Origin: Taibaiella lutea
GTDB taxonomy: Bacteria > Bacteroidota > Bacteroidia > Chitinophagales > Chitinophagaceae
NCBI RefSeq assembly: GCF_008629695.1
Contig: NZ_VWSH01000001.1
Coordinates: 151,990 to 215,989 of the forward strand
Direction: 5' to 3'
DNA: 64,000 nt
A program made the position numbers and the translations under genes. Under the pieces are notes generated by a model. The model saw nothing but the letters and a program-made list of their open reading frames with translations, did no database searches and was not told where the DNA came from. This document shows, in pieces, positions 1 through 8,453 of this stretch; the first letter of the stretch is position 1; each line of letters begins with the position of its first letter.

Positions 1-1006
1 GTTGCTGCAGGTATTGCAATACTGCTTTATATGACTCTATCGCAGTCATTTCACTATCCTTATCATAAGGATACCATTGCGGCACTGCAATGCCTTCGAG
101 GGAATCAATATCTTTTCTGTGTAAGCGAACGCCAAGCCAATAAAGGCTTTCGAGTGTTCTTGAAGATGTAGTACCGACTGCAACAACTGGCAAATTTTGT
201 TCCAGCTGCTTAATGACTTGCTGCAATAATTCCGGTGAAGCTTCCAACCATTCTGCATGCATATCATGGCCTTCCATCGTATCGCTCTTCACAGGCTTAA
301 ATGTTCCTGCTCCGACATGTAATGTTACAAAGCCCGTTTTAAGCTGCTTTTCAGATAAGCGTTGTAACAATGATGTAGTAAAATGCAAGGCAGCAGTAGG
401 AGCAGCTACACTTCCTTCATGCTGTGCAAAAATAGTCTGATAACGTTCTTTATCTTCCGCATCCGCCTCTCTGTTCAGATAAGGAGGCAAGGGCACTTTT
501 CCTGCAATCTGCAATGCTTCTGCAAAAGAATATTTTTTATTCCAATTTAGCTTCAAAATGAAATATCCCTGTTGTTTCTCAGCAACCGCAGCTTTTAATT
601 GCAGATCATTTACTGCATCATCCGCAACCGATAATTGTAATACCTGTTCATCTTTCCATTTGGCTGCACCGCCTACAAGACATTTCCAATATACTTCTCC
701 GTATTGCAGCATCGCTGTCTGAACATCGGGATATCGTTCATCTGCTTCCAGACAAAATACTTCAATTTTTGCTCCGGTAGGCTTTTGAAAAAGCAGCCTT
801 GCGTGAATTACTTTTGTCTCATTAAAAATAAGCAAGGTATTTCCGGGCAGATATTGATCCAGGTTCCGGTATACATCTTCCGTAATTTTAGCACCTTCAA
901 ATACGAGCAGCCTGGACGCATCTCTTTCTGACAGAGGATATCGCGCGATTTTTGCATCAGGAAGATGATAGGTAAAATCTTTTATTTGCAGTAAAGAAGG
1001 GTGCAT
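1..1006 (-). CDS. queA: tRNA preQ1(34) S-adenosylmethionine ribosyltransferase-isomerase QueA, 3' end cut by window
   Basis: Reading the minus strand from the ATG at 1006 gives an open frame of 335 codons that runs off the left edge. It contains the family signature LLIFNETKVI near residue 75 and an N-terminus of QueA type (KIARYPLSERDASRLLV). QueA transfers and isomerises the ribosyl part of SAM onto preQ1 in the anticodon of GU(N)-type tRNAs, the penultimate step of queuosine synthesis, in the cytoplasm. The complete family member is usually about 350 to 400 residues, so a small C-terminal part is missing. The next gene on the same strand, a LUD-domain gene, is separated by about 90 bp of repeat-like sequence. 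Recognition is from the signature motif. Confidence 0.9.
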   Translation of the reverse strand, partial: MHPSLLQIKDFTYHLPDAKIARYPLSERDASRLLVFEGAKITEDVYRNLDQYLPGNTLLIFNETKVIHARLLFQKPTGAKIEVFCLEADERYPDVQTAMLQYGEVYWKCLVGGAAKWKDEQVLQLSVADDAVNDLQLKAAVAEKQQGYFILKLNWNKKYSFAEALQIAGKVPLPPYLNREADAEDKERYQTIFAQHEGSVAAPTAALHFTTSLLQRLSEKQLKTGFVTLHVGAGTFKPVKSDTMEGHDMHAEWLEASPELLQQVIKQLEQNLPVVAVGTTSSRTLESLYWLGVRLHRKDIDSLEGIAVPQWYPYDKDSEMTAIESYKAVLQYLQQ

Positions 1007-1010
1007 TCTT

Positions 1011-1037
1011 GGATGTTAGATGTTGGATGTTAGATTT
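1011..1037. repeat. Short tandem repeat, two copies of GGATGTTAGAT
   Basis: The word GGATGTTAGAT occurs twice, 14 bp apart, between the queA start and the LUD gene. Related words (TTAGAT, ATCTAA) recur in the 14.2 to 14.3 kb intergenic stretch. No gene is seen between 1007 and 1098. Confidence 0.5.
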
Positions 1038-1098
1038 CCTGTCTCAAATAAGGGTAGTTGGATACTAACATCGAATATTAGAAAATCAGCAAATAATT

Positions 1099-1761
1099 TT
1101 ATTGATTAAGGAAGAAACAAAAAACTTCCTTTGGCCCGTGAACGCCTGTTACCAATGTTTTTTCAATGTCGGCAGTGCGGCTTGGTCCGGTATTCAGATT
1201 AATCATGGACGGGAGCTGGTCGTTATATTTTTGCTTCAAAAATTGTAAGCCATCCCCGATATCGGCAACAATCTGATGTGCCTGTAAAACCACAATATGT
1301 ACCGGAAAATATACAGGCGCTACCCTACCGTGATTCTGATGGCTGCTAAGAAGAAAACTTCCGGTCCTTGCTATGGCTGTTTCACAGTCGGTAATGCAAG
1401 CTTGTGCATGGTCATGCTTCGGATTAAATTCCCGTACAAAAGAAACGCCATTATTCACAAGGTAAGAGAACAATGGTTTATGTGCACAAAGCACTTCCGT
1501 CCAGCCACGGCTTTCAGCTAATAATTTAAGATTGGCCAAAAGATCTTCCTGTGTGTTGCAAAATACAAAATGCCCGCCCGCATTGGTAAATGAAGCAGCA
1601 AAATGTTCTTCCATTGTACCCTCGTTCATTGTTGCAAAAAGGGATGCAATTTTTGTTTTTTCCACTTCCGGAAATGGCAATGAAATGGCATCTTCCTGCA
1701 AAGCAGTCCTGATTTTCCGCAATATATTTTCCTTGGCCTTGGATGTTTTGAATGTTTGCAT
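1099..1761 (-). CDS. LUD-domain protein (LutC/YkgG-like)
   Basis: This 220-residue protein has the layout of the LUD (lactate utilisation) family: an N-terminal helix rich in basic residues, a central NAGGHFV strand-turn, and a C-terminal half with INLNTGPSRTADIE and a VTGVHGP motif. LutC is part of an iron-sulfur L-lactate oxidation complex with LutA and LutB. Neither partner is present here, so the physiological role is open. It sits between queA and xerD on the same strand. Stand-alone LUD genes are common in Bacteroidota. The family call is from the C-terminal GPS-TADIE motif; the substrate is not assignable. Confidence 0.8.
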   Translation of the reverse strand: MQTFKTSKAKENILRKIRTALQEDAISLPFPEVEKTKIASLFATMNEGTMEEHFAASFTNAGGHFVFCNTQEDLLANLKLLAESRGWTEVLCAHKPLFSYLVNNGVSFVREFNPKHDHAQACITDCETAIARTGSFLLSSHQNHGRVAPVYFPVHIVVLQAHQIVADIGDGLQFLKQKYNDQLPSMINLNTGPSRTADIEKTLVTGVHGPKEVFCFFLNQ

Positions 1762-1804
1762 ACAACGTAAAACGGTTCAGCGGACGAAGTTAAATGATTT
1801 ATGG

Positions 1805-2710
1805 TTAATGAAAACGGGGATGGTATTTTTCCAATGTCATACGCAGGAAATTCCGGTCGAGATGTGTGTATATTTCTGTAGTGGTAATACTTTCATGTCC
1901 CAGCATTTCCTGAACTGCTCTCAAATCCGCGCCACCTTCCACAAGATGGGTAGCAAAGCTATGCCTTAAAGTATGCGGATGAATATTCTTTCTGATACCC
2001 GCATTTAGACCGGCTTCTTTTATAATGTAAAATATCATTACTCTTGATAAGGCAGCGCCTCTCCTGTTGAGAAACAAAGTGTTTTCAAAACCCTTCTTTG
2101 GTACCTGATGTACCCTGATATTCTCTTTGTAAAGGTTTATATATTTCACAGCTTCATCACCTATGGGTACCAATCTCTCTTTATTACCTTTACCAATTAC
2201 CCGAATAAATCCTATGTCCAGGTACAGATTAGTGATTTCCAGATTAACAGCTTCGCTTACACGCAGGCCACTGCTGTACATTACTTCAAGTATGGCGCGG
2301 TTACGCTGGCCTTCAGGCTTACTATGATCTATGGAAGACAGCAAAAGCTCCACTTCTTCAATTCCAAGCACATCGGGCAAAGCTCTTTTTAGTTTGGGAG
2401 CTTCCAGTAAGTCTGTGGGATTTGATTTAAGGATGTCTTCCAGCATAAGATATTTAAAAAAAGATTTTATACCTGAAATAATTCTTGCCTGTGAAGCCGC
2501 TGCAAATTCCTGCAAGCTGGCCGATGCAAGAAATTGCTGTAAGTGTTCCAGTTCAATTTTTTCAAAAGATAATTCCGGAAATTTTTCATTCAGAAAAAGG
2601 GAAAACAAATCAATATCATGCAGATAAGCTTCTACAGAATGCTTCGATAAAGATTTTTCTAACTGCAAATAACTCTTATAGCCTTTGATATAGGTCTGCC
2701 AGATTTTCAT
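1805..2710 (-). CDS. xerD: Site-specific tyrosine recombinase XerD
   Basis: The protein has 301 residues, normal for XerC/XerD. An N-terminal SAM-like core-binding domain covers about residues 1 to 95 and the catalytic domain about 110 to 301. The full catalytic set is visible: R150 (SSGLRVSEA), K174 (GKGNKER), H246 and R249 (HPHTLRH), H272 (LGHES) and the nucleophile Y281 (IYTHLD). Xer recombinases resolve chromosome dimers at dif near the terminus. Its position among core genes, standard length and lack of nearby phage or integron genes argue for the housekeeping enzyme rather than a mobile-element integrase. XerD and XerC are hard to tell apart by eye; XerD is the better guess. No dif-like site was identified. 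Confidence 0.88.
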   Translation of the reverse strand: MKIWQTYIKGYKSYLQLEKSLSKHSVEAYLHDIDLFSLFLNEKFPELSFEKIELEHLQQFLASASLQEFAAASQARIISGIKSFFKYLMLEDILKSNPTDLLEAPKLKRALPDVLGIEEVELLLSSIDHSKPEGQRNRAILEVMYSSGLRVSEAVNLEITNLYLDIGFIRVIGKGNKERLVPIGDEAVKYINLYKENIRVHQVPKKGFENTLFLNRRGAALSRVMIFYIIKEAGLNAGIRKNIHPHTLRHSFATHLVEGGADLRAVQEMLGHESITTTEIYTHLDRNFLRMTLEKYHPRFH

Positions 2711-2731
2711 TTATAGATTTTCAAAAGCAAT

Positions 2732-3190
2732 TTAAGCTATATTCCTGATTGCATCCAGCCAATCAGCCATTTCTCTTGCCTGTTCTTCCGACAAAACATT
2801 GCTTATGTCGTTAATTGCTTTCTGAGCAATGCTATCGGCCTCATTAATGACTTTTAAACCTGCTTTTGTAATCAATATATCTACTATTCTTCCGTTATCG
2901 GGGTTGTTTTTACGGGTAACCAGTTTTTTATCTATCAGCTTTTCAATGATTCTTGTAACATTAGATGTACGATGAACCATACGGTCCTGAATGGCAAATG
3001 CACCAATGGGAATACCATTCTGACCACGCAAAATACGGAGTACATTAAATTGCGGAGGAGTAAGGTTATATTTTTTTAAATCCTGCTGCATTTTAGACTG
3101 CAGGAAATTACCGGTAAAAACGATGTTCAGATAAGCTCTTTGAAAGTCATCACGAAAACGAGACATTCTCAATTCCTGTTCCAATTTCAT
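2732..3190 (-). CDS. MarR-family transcriptional regulator
   Basis: This 152-residue protein has a winged helix-turn-helix of MarR type. A helical N-terminus is followed by LTPPQFNVLRILRGQ, a recognition helix region around RTSNVTRIIEKLIDKKLV, and a wing with RKNNPDNGR, with a helical dimerisation tail. MarR proteins bind palindromic operators and release on binding small phenolic or other ligands. The gene lies 21 bp upstream of xerD on the same strand and diverges from the YihY-like gene across about 110 bp. That makes it a possible regulator of its neighbour or itself. The ligand is unknown. Confidence 0.85.
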   Translation of the reverse strand: MKLEQELRMSRFRDDFQRAYLNIVFTGNFLQSKMQQDLKKYNLTPPQFNVLRILRGQNGIPIGAFAIQDRMVHRTSNVTRIIEKLIDKKLVTRKNNPDNGRIVDILITKAGLKVINEADSIAQKAINDISNVLSEEQAREMADWLDAIRNIA

Positions 3191-3298
3191 TGAGGTAGAT
3201 AATTTTGAGGTTGTTGTGTTTTAATTATTCTAAATTTGACAACATGTTATAAAGTGACTGAAGATATCATAAATGAAACATGCATTATCAAATAGAAT

Positions 3299-4246
3299 AT
3301 GATAGCAAAAATAAAGGAAATCATTAATAAATACTGGAGAATTTTAAAAGATGCGGCTAACGGTTTTTCAGATGACAAGGGTATGAAGTTAAGCTCTGCC
3401 CTGGCTTATAGCACCATTTTTTCATTACCACCTATGCTATTGCTTATTATTGTTTTTGCAGGAACGTTTTATGGTAAAGATGCGGTAGAGGGGAAAGTTT
3501 TTATAGAACTAAGGAGAATATTTGACGATTCGGAAATTGCATTACAGATTCAGGATGTAATAAGGGGGCTTCAGAAACAGCGAAACAGTACAATGGCTAC
3601 CATTATAGGTTCCATTGCTTTGATAATAGGTTCTACAGGTATTTTCGTGGAAATACAGGATTCGTTGAATATGATATGGGGCGTAAGGCCCAGAGCAAAA
3701 AAAGGCATCATTAAATTTTTATTGAATCGCGTCATTTCTTTTTCCATGATTATCGGCCTGGGATTTTTGCTGATTGTTTCACTGATTATAAATGCTCTTT
3801 TGATTGCTTTGAGCTCCAAGCTGGTGGAATGGTTTCCCGGCCTTCCTCTCAACCTTTTAAACTTCATCAACTCGGGTCTGATTTTCCTTGTACTTAGCTT
3901 TTTATTTTCTGTCATTTTCAAAATGCTGCCGGATGTAAGAATAAGGTGGAAACAGGTCTGGCCGGGTTCCATTGTGACGGCAGGTTTATTTCTGGTGGGT
4001 AAATTTGTAATCGGCATTTATATCAGCCAAAACAAAACAGTGAGTTTATATGGGACGGCAAGCAGCATTATTATATTGTTGCTATGGATTTATTTCTCCT
4101 CAGCCATTCTATATTTTGGCGCCGAATTTACCAGAGCTTATATAGAATATCATGGTAAAAGAATTGTACCAAACAGTTATGCCGAATACAGTGATAAACG
4201 CATTCTTAAACATTTAAGGGAAGATGAAACTAAAGAGAAAACGTAG
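3299..4246 (+). CDS. YihY/virulence factor BrkB-like membrane protein
   Basis: This 315-residue integral membrane protein has about six hydrophobic segments (residues about 35-58, 100-120, 142-170, 185-210, 225-245 and 255-280). It carries features of the YihY (formerly 'ribonuclease BN') family: an SSALAYSTIFSLPP segment after the first amphipathic helix, SIALIIGSTGIFVEIQDSLN in the centre, and a final YGTASSIIILLLWIYFSS helix. The molecular function of the family is not firmly established, and the old RNase BN assignment is known to be wrong. It starts at the ATG at 3299 and is followed after 61 bp by an ExbD-like gene on the same strand. Confidence 0.85.
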   Translation: MIAKIKEIINKYWRILKDAANGFSDDKGMKLSSALAYSTIFSLPPMLLLIIVFAGTFYGKDAVEGKVFIELRRIFDDSEIALQIQDVIRGLQKQRNSTMATIIGSIALIIGSTGIFVEIQDSLNMIWGVRPRAKKGIIKFLLNRVISFSMIIGLGFLLIVSLIINALLIALSSKLVEWFPGLPLNLLNFINSGLIFLVLSFLFSVIFKMLPDVRIRWKQVWPGSIVTAGLFLVGKFVIGIYISQNKTVSLYGTASSIIILLLWIYFSSAILYFGAEFTRAYIEYHGKRIVPNSYAEYSDKRILKHLREDETKEKT

Positions 4247-4307
4247 CTTGTTTTCTCTTTTTTTATGGAAAATAAAAAATACCAGGTCATTAAAAGAAAA
4301 CAATATC

Positions 4308-4832
4308 ATGGCCCAAATACTTTTAAAATCCGACAAAGGCGGCAGGTCCAAAGCTGCGCCAAGAATAGATCTTACGCCAATGGTTGATCTTGGTTTCCTG
4401 CTTATTACTTTCTTCATGCTGACTACTACAATGAGTAAGTCCAATGTAATGGATATACAGATGCCGGCAAAAGTACCGGTAAAATCGCCTACCACATTTT
4501 ACGAATCTTCTGCAATCACTTTACTGCCTGCAGCTAATCATTATATTTATTATTACGAAGGCATCTTCAATCCGAATAATCCGTTAAAAATGGCAAAAGA
4601 TATTGCGGACATAAGAAACATACTGCAACATAAAAAAGCGCTTCTTAAAAATCGGACCAAGGTTGAAGAAAGAGATCTGCAGGTGCTCATAAAAGCCAAT
4701 AGTGATGCAACATGCAGCGATATTGTGGCTTTGTTTGATGAAATGAATATTTCATCCGTAAAATACTATGCGATGGTTGACATCAGCAAAGAAGAAACAG
4801 CGCTGATTAGCCAAGACAACAGACCATTTTAA
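4308..4832 (+). CDS. Biopolymer transport protein ExbD/TolR-like
   Basis: The ATG at 4308 gives a 174-residue protein with the ExbD layout: a short cytoplasmic N-terminus, a single TM helix preceded by RIDLTPMVDLGFLL, then a periplasmic domain. D27 in the VDLGF motif corresponds to the aspartate needed for proton-driven function in ExbD and TolR. A longer frame starting at 4224 overlaps the YihY-like gene and adds a lysine-rich leader untypical of the family, so 4308 is preferred. ExbD normally works with ExbB and TonB to energise outer-membrane transport, but no exbB or tonB gene is visible here. It may pair with components elsewhere in the chromosome. Confidence 0.85.
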   Translation: MAQILLKSDKGGRSKAAPRIDLTPMVDLGFLLITFFMLTTTMSKSNVMDIQMPAKVPVKSPTTFYESSAITLLPAANHYIYYYEGIFNPNNPLKMAKDIADIRNILQHKKALLKNRTKVEERDLQVLIKANSDATCSDIVALFDEMNISSVKYYAMVDISKEETALISQDNRPF

Positions 4833-4845
4833 TATTATCTGAATA

Positions 4846-6105
4846 TCATTTTCTGGAAAACAACATCGGCAATGCACACAGGAATCCTCCGATGGCTAAC
4901 ATGATCAATAAAGACGGCATTACAGCTCCTATATTCCCATTACGGATAACCACCTGATTTACGCCTTCGAGGCTCCAATGCAAAGGAGATACCATTGCTA
5001 CTTTTCGCATAAGATTCGGCAAAATTTCAATAGGTACCCAAACACCGCCCATGGCTGAAAACAGCACTACAGATATGGCGCCGACTGGCATTGCCTGATT
5101 AGCAGTTTTAAATACGCTTCCGACAAAATAACCATAGCTTACTGCTGCAAAGGCAATACTTAAGGCGACAGGAATCAATAACCAAGGGTGAAGCCCCAAT
5201 GTGAACGACTGCAATCCAAAGACAGGCAACAGATAGACACCAACCCAGGTCATTACGAAAAACTGAAAGACGCAGACCAATATGTAAAATACAATTTTAC
5301 CTATGCTAACGGGCGTATTTGCGTTAGGAATAAGCTTGATGCGCACATCGCTTCCTTCGTCACGCTCTCTGATCATATTACCGGAAATAGGCACCACAAT
5401 AAGAAACATACCGAATATGGTCCAGGCGGGTACATTGTGCTGTGTGGAATTAACTTGCTTTAATTGCTGGCCATTGTCAAGGCTCCTTTCTATTACGGAT
5501 AATCCCTGAAATGTGCTCAAATCGACAGGAGTGGCGTTATTGGCGCCATTCAGTTTGGATAATCGCCCCAAAAGCACTTCCATCTTTACTTTTGAAATAT
5601 ATTCGTTCAATGCAAAAGTCAGTGAGCTCCTGAAAGAAGGCTTTACAACGGGATCGAAAACGAGTTCGATATCGGTAGATTTAATGATATTATTAACCGG
5701 CAACGCAGCAGGCAGCTGCATAGATGCTGCCAATTGATTTGCGACTTTATTAGACATGTTTACCATTGTCTTTGTCGCATCTTCGGGAATAATAATACCC
5801 ATTTTGTATTTTCCGTTCCGCAGGTTTTCCTTGAAACTTTTATCATTCAAAATATCATTATCTGCCGAGTCTATTACCACAAAGTTTTTACTCATTCCAA
5901 TCTGTTCTACAATTTTCTTTCCTACATCGCCTTTATCGTTATTGATTACCAGAATATCAAACTTCATTTCCTGATAATCTTTATAGGGAGCTTCCTGTAC
6001 AAGCGCCATTACAATAATCAAAGCAGCCGGCATGATGAGTAATAAAAGCAACCCACCGGGATCTCTTATGAGTAGTAAAAATTCTTTTCGGATAGTAGCA
6101 AACAA
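4846..6105 (-). CDS. ABC-2 type transporter permease (YhhJ-like)
   Basis: This 419-residue permease has an N-terminal TM helix (about 18-36) after MFATIRKEFLLLIRDPGG and a large extracytoplasmic region (about 45-225). It ends with five C-terminal TM segments and a conserved LSPLHW-type turn (SPLHWSLEGVN near residue 370). The shape fits ABC-2 permeases of the YhhJ/YbhR kind that export drugs, lipids or polymers. No ABC ATPase or membrane-fusion protein gene adjoins it in the window. It converges with the ExbD gene with a 13-bp gap and no clear terminator. The M16 genes upstream end in a strong hairpin, so it probably has its own promoter between 6106 and 6254. The substrate is unknown. Confidence 0.82.
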   Translation of the reverse strand: MFATIRKEFLLLIRDPGGLLLLLIMPAALIIVMALVQEAPYKDYQEMKFDILVINNDKGDVGKKIVEQIGMSKNFVVIDSADNDILNDKSFKENLRNGKYKMGIIIPEDATKTMVNMSNKVANQLAASMQLPAALPVNNIIKSTDIELVFDPVVKPSFRSSLTFALNEYISKVKMEVLLGRLSKLNGANNATPVDLSTFQGLSVIERSLDNGQQLKQVNSTQHNVPAWTIFGMFLIVVPISGNMIRERDEGSDVRIKLIPNANTPVSIGKIVFYILVCVFQFFVMTWVGVYLLPVFGLQSFTLGLHPWLLIPVALSIAFAAVSYGYFVGSVFKTANQAMPVGAISVVLFSAMGGVWVPIEILPNLMRKVAMVSPLHWSLEGVNQVVIRNGNIGAVMPSLLIMLAIGGFLCALPMLFSRK

Positions 6106-6254
6106 AGGAACAGTATTTATTTTTGAAAGAAACGGGAGGCTGAAATTAAAGATTTTAAGGCAACTTTTTATTGAGCTGTCAGCTTATCTGCAAATTACAT
6201 TGTTTGCAGATGGATGCTAAAATATTTTCAGGTTTTTGGGAAATGTATCCGGTC

Positions 6255-6298
6255 TAAAAAAGTAAAGCCCTGCCGTATGGCAGGGCTTTACTTTTTTA
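6255..6298 (-). terminator. Strong intrinsic terminator after the M16 genes
   Basis: A perfect 20-bp stem (6255-6274 with 6279-6298) closes on a 4-nt loop GTAT. The stem contains GTAAAGCCCTGCC and both outer arms are A/T runs, so it gives a U-tract in either direction. It begins 10 bp past the stop of the 6308-8389 gene. Confidence 0.9.
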
Positions 6299-6307
6299 AG
6301 ATAAGAA

Positions 6308-8389
6308 CTATTTAAAAGCCGAAGCTTTCAAACCTGTATTTGCTTCAATTGAATCGAATGCAATTTTTTGTGCAGGTTGTCCGGCAGCACTTATGCTTAT
6401 GGAAAAAGGCATTTTATAGCCGTTACCGTTTTTAATCTCTTTATAATCGCCAAAAGTAGAAATCTGGATACCTTCTGATGATTTCTTGATTTCCTTTACT
6501 TTTAATCCACTTGCTACATCATAATAAGAAAGTGTTTTATCTTCGGAACCGGCTTTTGAAGTTTCTACTACGTAGGCTTCTTTACCATCTACATCTTCTT
6601 TACTGATAACTTTCAAGGTATTGCCATATTTTTCAGGATGCAAATCAGCTAACAAGTCAGCTTGTTCTTTTGCTTCTGCCAGTTTTTTCGCATCAAAATC
6701 CTTCGCTCCCTGACCGGCCTGAGATGAATATCCTTTATCTCCGTTCAAAACTTCTTTCTGAACTTCACCGTAACCGCTTACGATGATAGACATCATCCAT
6801 TGTGTAGGAGGAATTGTTTTGATAATAAGGTTAATTTGCGCACCATTTGCTTCAAACTCTGAAGACATTGTTATATCCTTGATAGCTTCCAAAGCTGTTT
6901 TGCCTCCTGTAGCTTTGATATAATTATCAATAACTGTTGCAGCGGAAACACTATTATCTACTGCTTTAGGCGCTTCGTTTTTAATAGGATTGCCGGCATA
7001 GTCATAATAATTGATGGTACCGTCTGTGCTGTATTTGGTTAATTTAGCAGCTTCGCCTTTATCACCCACTACAACGATGTTTGCTTTATCGGCATGAATG
7101 TATTTGTCGGCAGTTGATTGTACATCAGCGGCGGTAACAGCATTCAGCGTTTTCAGGTAATTTTTGTAATAGTCTTTTGGCATGTTATACCTGTCGATAT
7201 TAATTGCATAGGTTGCAATTGTCGAAGGATTCTCAAGACCAATGGCAAAAGTTCCTGTCATGTAATTTAATGTGTTTTGCAAAGCATCTCCGTTAACGGG
7301 AGTCTTGCGCAAATTGTTCATTTCATTAATGATTTCATTTACGGAACTGTCGGTAACTTCATTACGCGCCTTTGCATATGCCTGGAAATGGCCTACTATC
7401 TCATCAGATGCAATTTGTGAATAAGAACCATAAGTCCAGCCATGTTGTTCACGCAGGTTAAGGAACAATCTTCCCTGAGAAGAGCCACCAAGAATTTCAT
7501 TCAGAACTTTTGCTCTGATAACATCAGGTGTACCCGGTTTCAATTCTATAGGATAAGTAATACCGATTACACTTTGTACAGCGCCTTCACGCGGCACAAA
7601 TTGCACAATAGCTTTATCCGGTTGCGGAGTAGCGGGATAAGTTGCAGACGGAACATTTGCTTTTTCCCATTTGCCAAAATACTTTTCAGCCATTTTTTTT
7701 GCATCTGCAAAATTAACATCACCTACAATTGCAAGATATGCTACGTTTGGTCTGAAATAGGTTTTGTAATAGTTGTTACAGTCAGCCAGTGTGATATTAC
7801 CTAATGTTGCTTCTGTCGTTATCTCTCCGTAAGGATGTTGCTTTCCGAAATTCAAAACAGCGGAAACGTTTTTCAACATTTCATCAGGTTCATTTTTGCT
7901 TTGCTCGAGGCCGGCTTGTGCTTGTTTCTTTAACTTGTCTAATTCGCTTTGCTGAAAATTGGCATTCATCAAAGCATCACTCATTAATTGTAGTAATTTG
8001 TCCTGATGTTTTACCAGTGAAGAGCCGCTCATACCATCATTAGATGCATCAATAGAAGCGCCTATCAAGTCTGTTTCTTTATCAAACTGGTCTTTGGTTA
8101 AAGTTTTGGTACCGGCTGTAATAAGTTGACCGATAAATTCATTGACACCCGTTTTGTCACCTTCCGCTTCCGGATGAATGTTCAATAGAATATTATAGGA
8201 AACTCTTGGTAATTTATGGTTTTCAACTACAAAAACTTTAAGTCCGTTTGGTAAAGTAAAGGTTTGAGCGTCTGCCAGTTTAATTTCAGGTGCAGGACCG
8301 GGTTGCGGACGAATGCTGCGATCTAAAGTCTGCGCATTAACCGAAGTCAATAAAGCTAATGCTGCTATGGATAATGTTACTTTTTTCAT
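6308..8389 (-). CDS. M16 peptidase-like subunit without zinc ligands, with C-terminal extra domain
   Basis: This 693-residue secreted protein has a signal peptide (SIAALALLTSVNAQ). Two M16 half-barrels cover about residues 40 to 470. At the position of the zinc motif HxxEH it reads E84-F-I-G87-Q88, so both histidines and the catalytic glutamate are lost. The second M16 domain keeps an REQHGWTY arginine/tyrosine pair near residues 311-318. Residues about 490 to 693 form an added beta-rich domain with a YYDVASGLKVKE stretch that resembles LolA-like or lipoprotein-sorting folds by eye. In known bacterial M16B heterodimers, one subunit brings zinc and the other the R/Y pair, and the upstream gene (8454-9785) supplies the intact zinc motif. 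A heterodimeric periplasmic peptidase is inferred. Confidence 0.88.
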   Translation of the reverse strand: MKKVTLSIAALALLTSVNAQTLDRSIRPQPGPAPEIKLADAQTFTLPNGLKVFVVENHKLPRVSYNILLNIHPEAEGDKTGVNEFIGQLITAGTKTLTKDQFDKETDLIGASIDASNDGMSGSSLVKHQDKLLQLMSDALMNANFQQSELDKLKKQAQAGLEQSKNEPDEMLKNVSAVLNFGKQHPYGEITTEATLGNITLADCNNYYKTYFRPNVAYLAIVGDVNFADAKKMAEKYFGKWEKANVPSATYPATPQPDKAIVQFVPREGAVQSVIGITYPIELKPGTPDVIRAKVLNEILGGSSQGRLFLNLREQHGWTYGSYSQIASDEIVGHFQAYAKARNEVTDSSVNEIINEMNNLRKTPVNGDALQNTLNYMTGTFAIGLENPSTIATYAINIDRYNMPKDYYKNYLKTLNAVTAADVQSTADKYIHADKANIVVVGDKGEAAKLTKYSTDGTINYYDYAGNPIKNEAPKAVDNSVSAATVIDNYIKATGGKTALEAIKDITMSSEFEANGAQINLIIKTIPPTQWMMSIIVSGYGEVQKEVLNGDKGYSSQAGQGAKDFDAKKLAEAKEQADLLADLHPEKYGNTLKVISKEDVDGKEAYVVETSKAGSEDKTLSYYDVASGLKVKEIKKSSEGIQISTFGDYKEIKNGNGYKMPFSISISAAGQPAQKIAFDSIEANTGLKASAFK

Positions 8390-8453
8390 TTTTGTTAATT
8401 TGAATGTTTTTGAATGAGATTTTTAAAACCGGAGATGATTTTCATACATCCGC

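Noticed and set aside
1805-2710. Tyrosine recombinase considered as the integrase of the island
   Set aside because: It is about 15 kb away in a core gene context, has standard Xer length, and there is no attachment site near it.
3571-4017. Minus-strand frame of 148 codons inside the YihY-like gene
   Set aside because: The plus-strand gene has clear TM helices and family motifs; the antisense product has no recognisable features.
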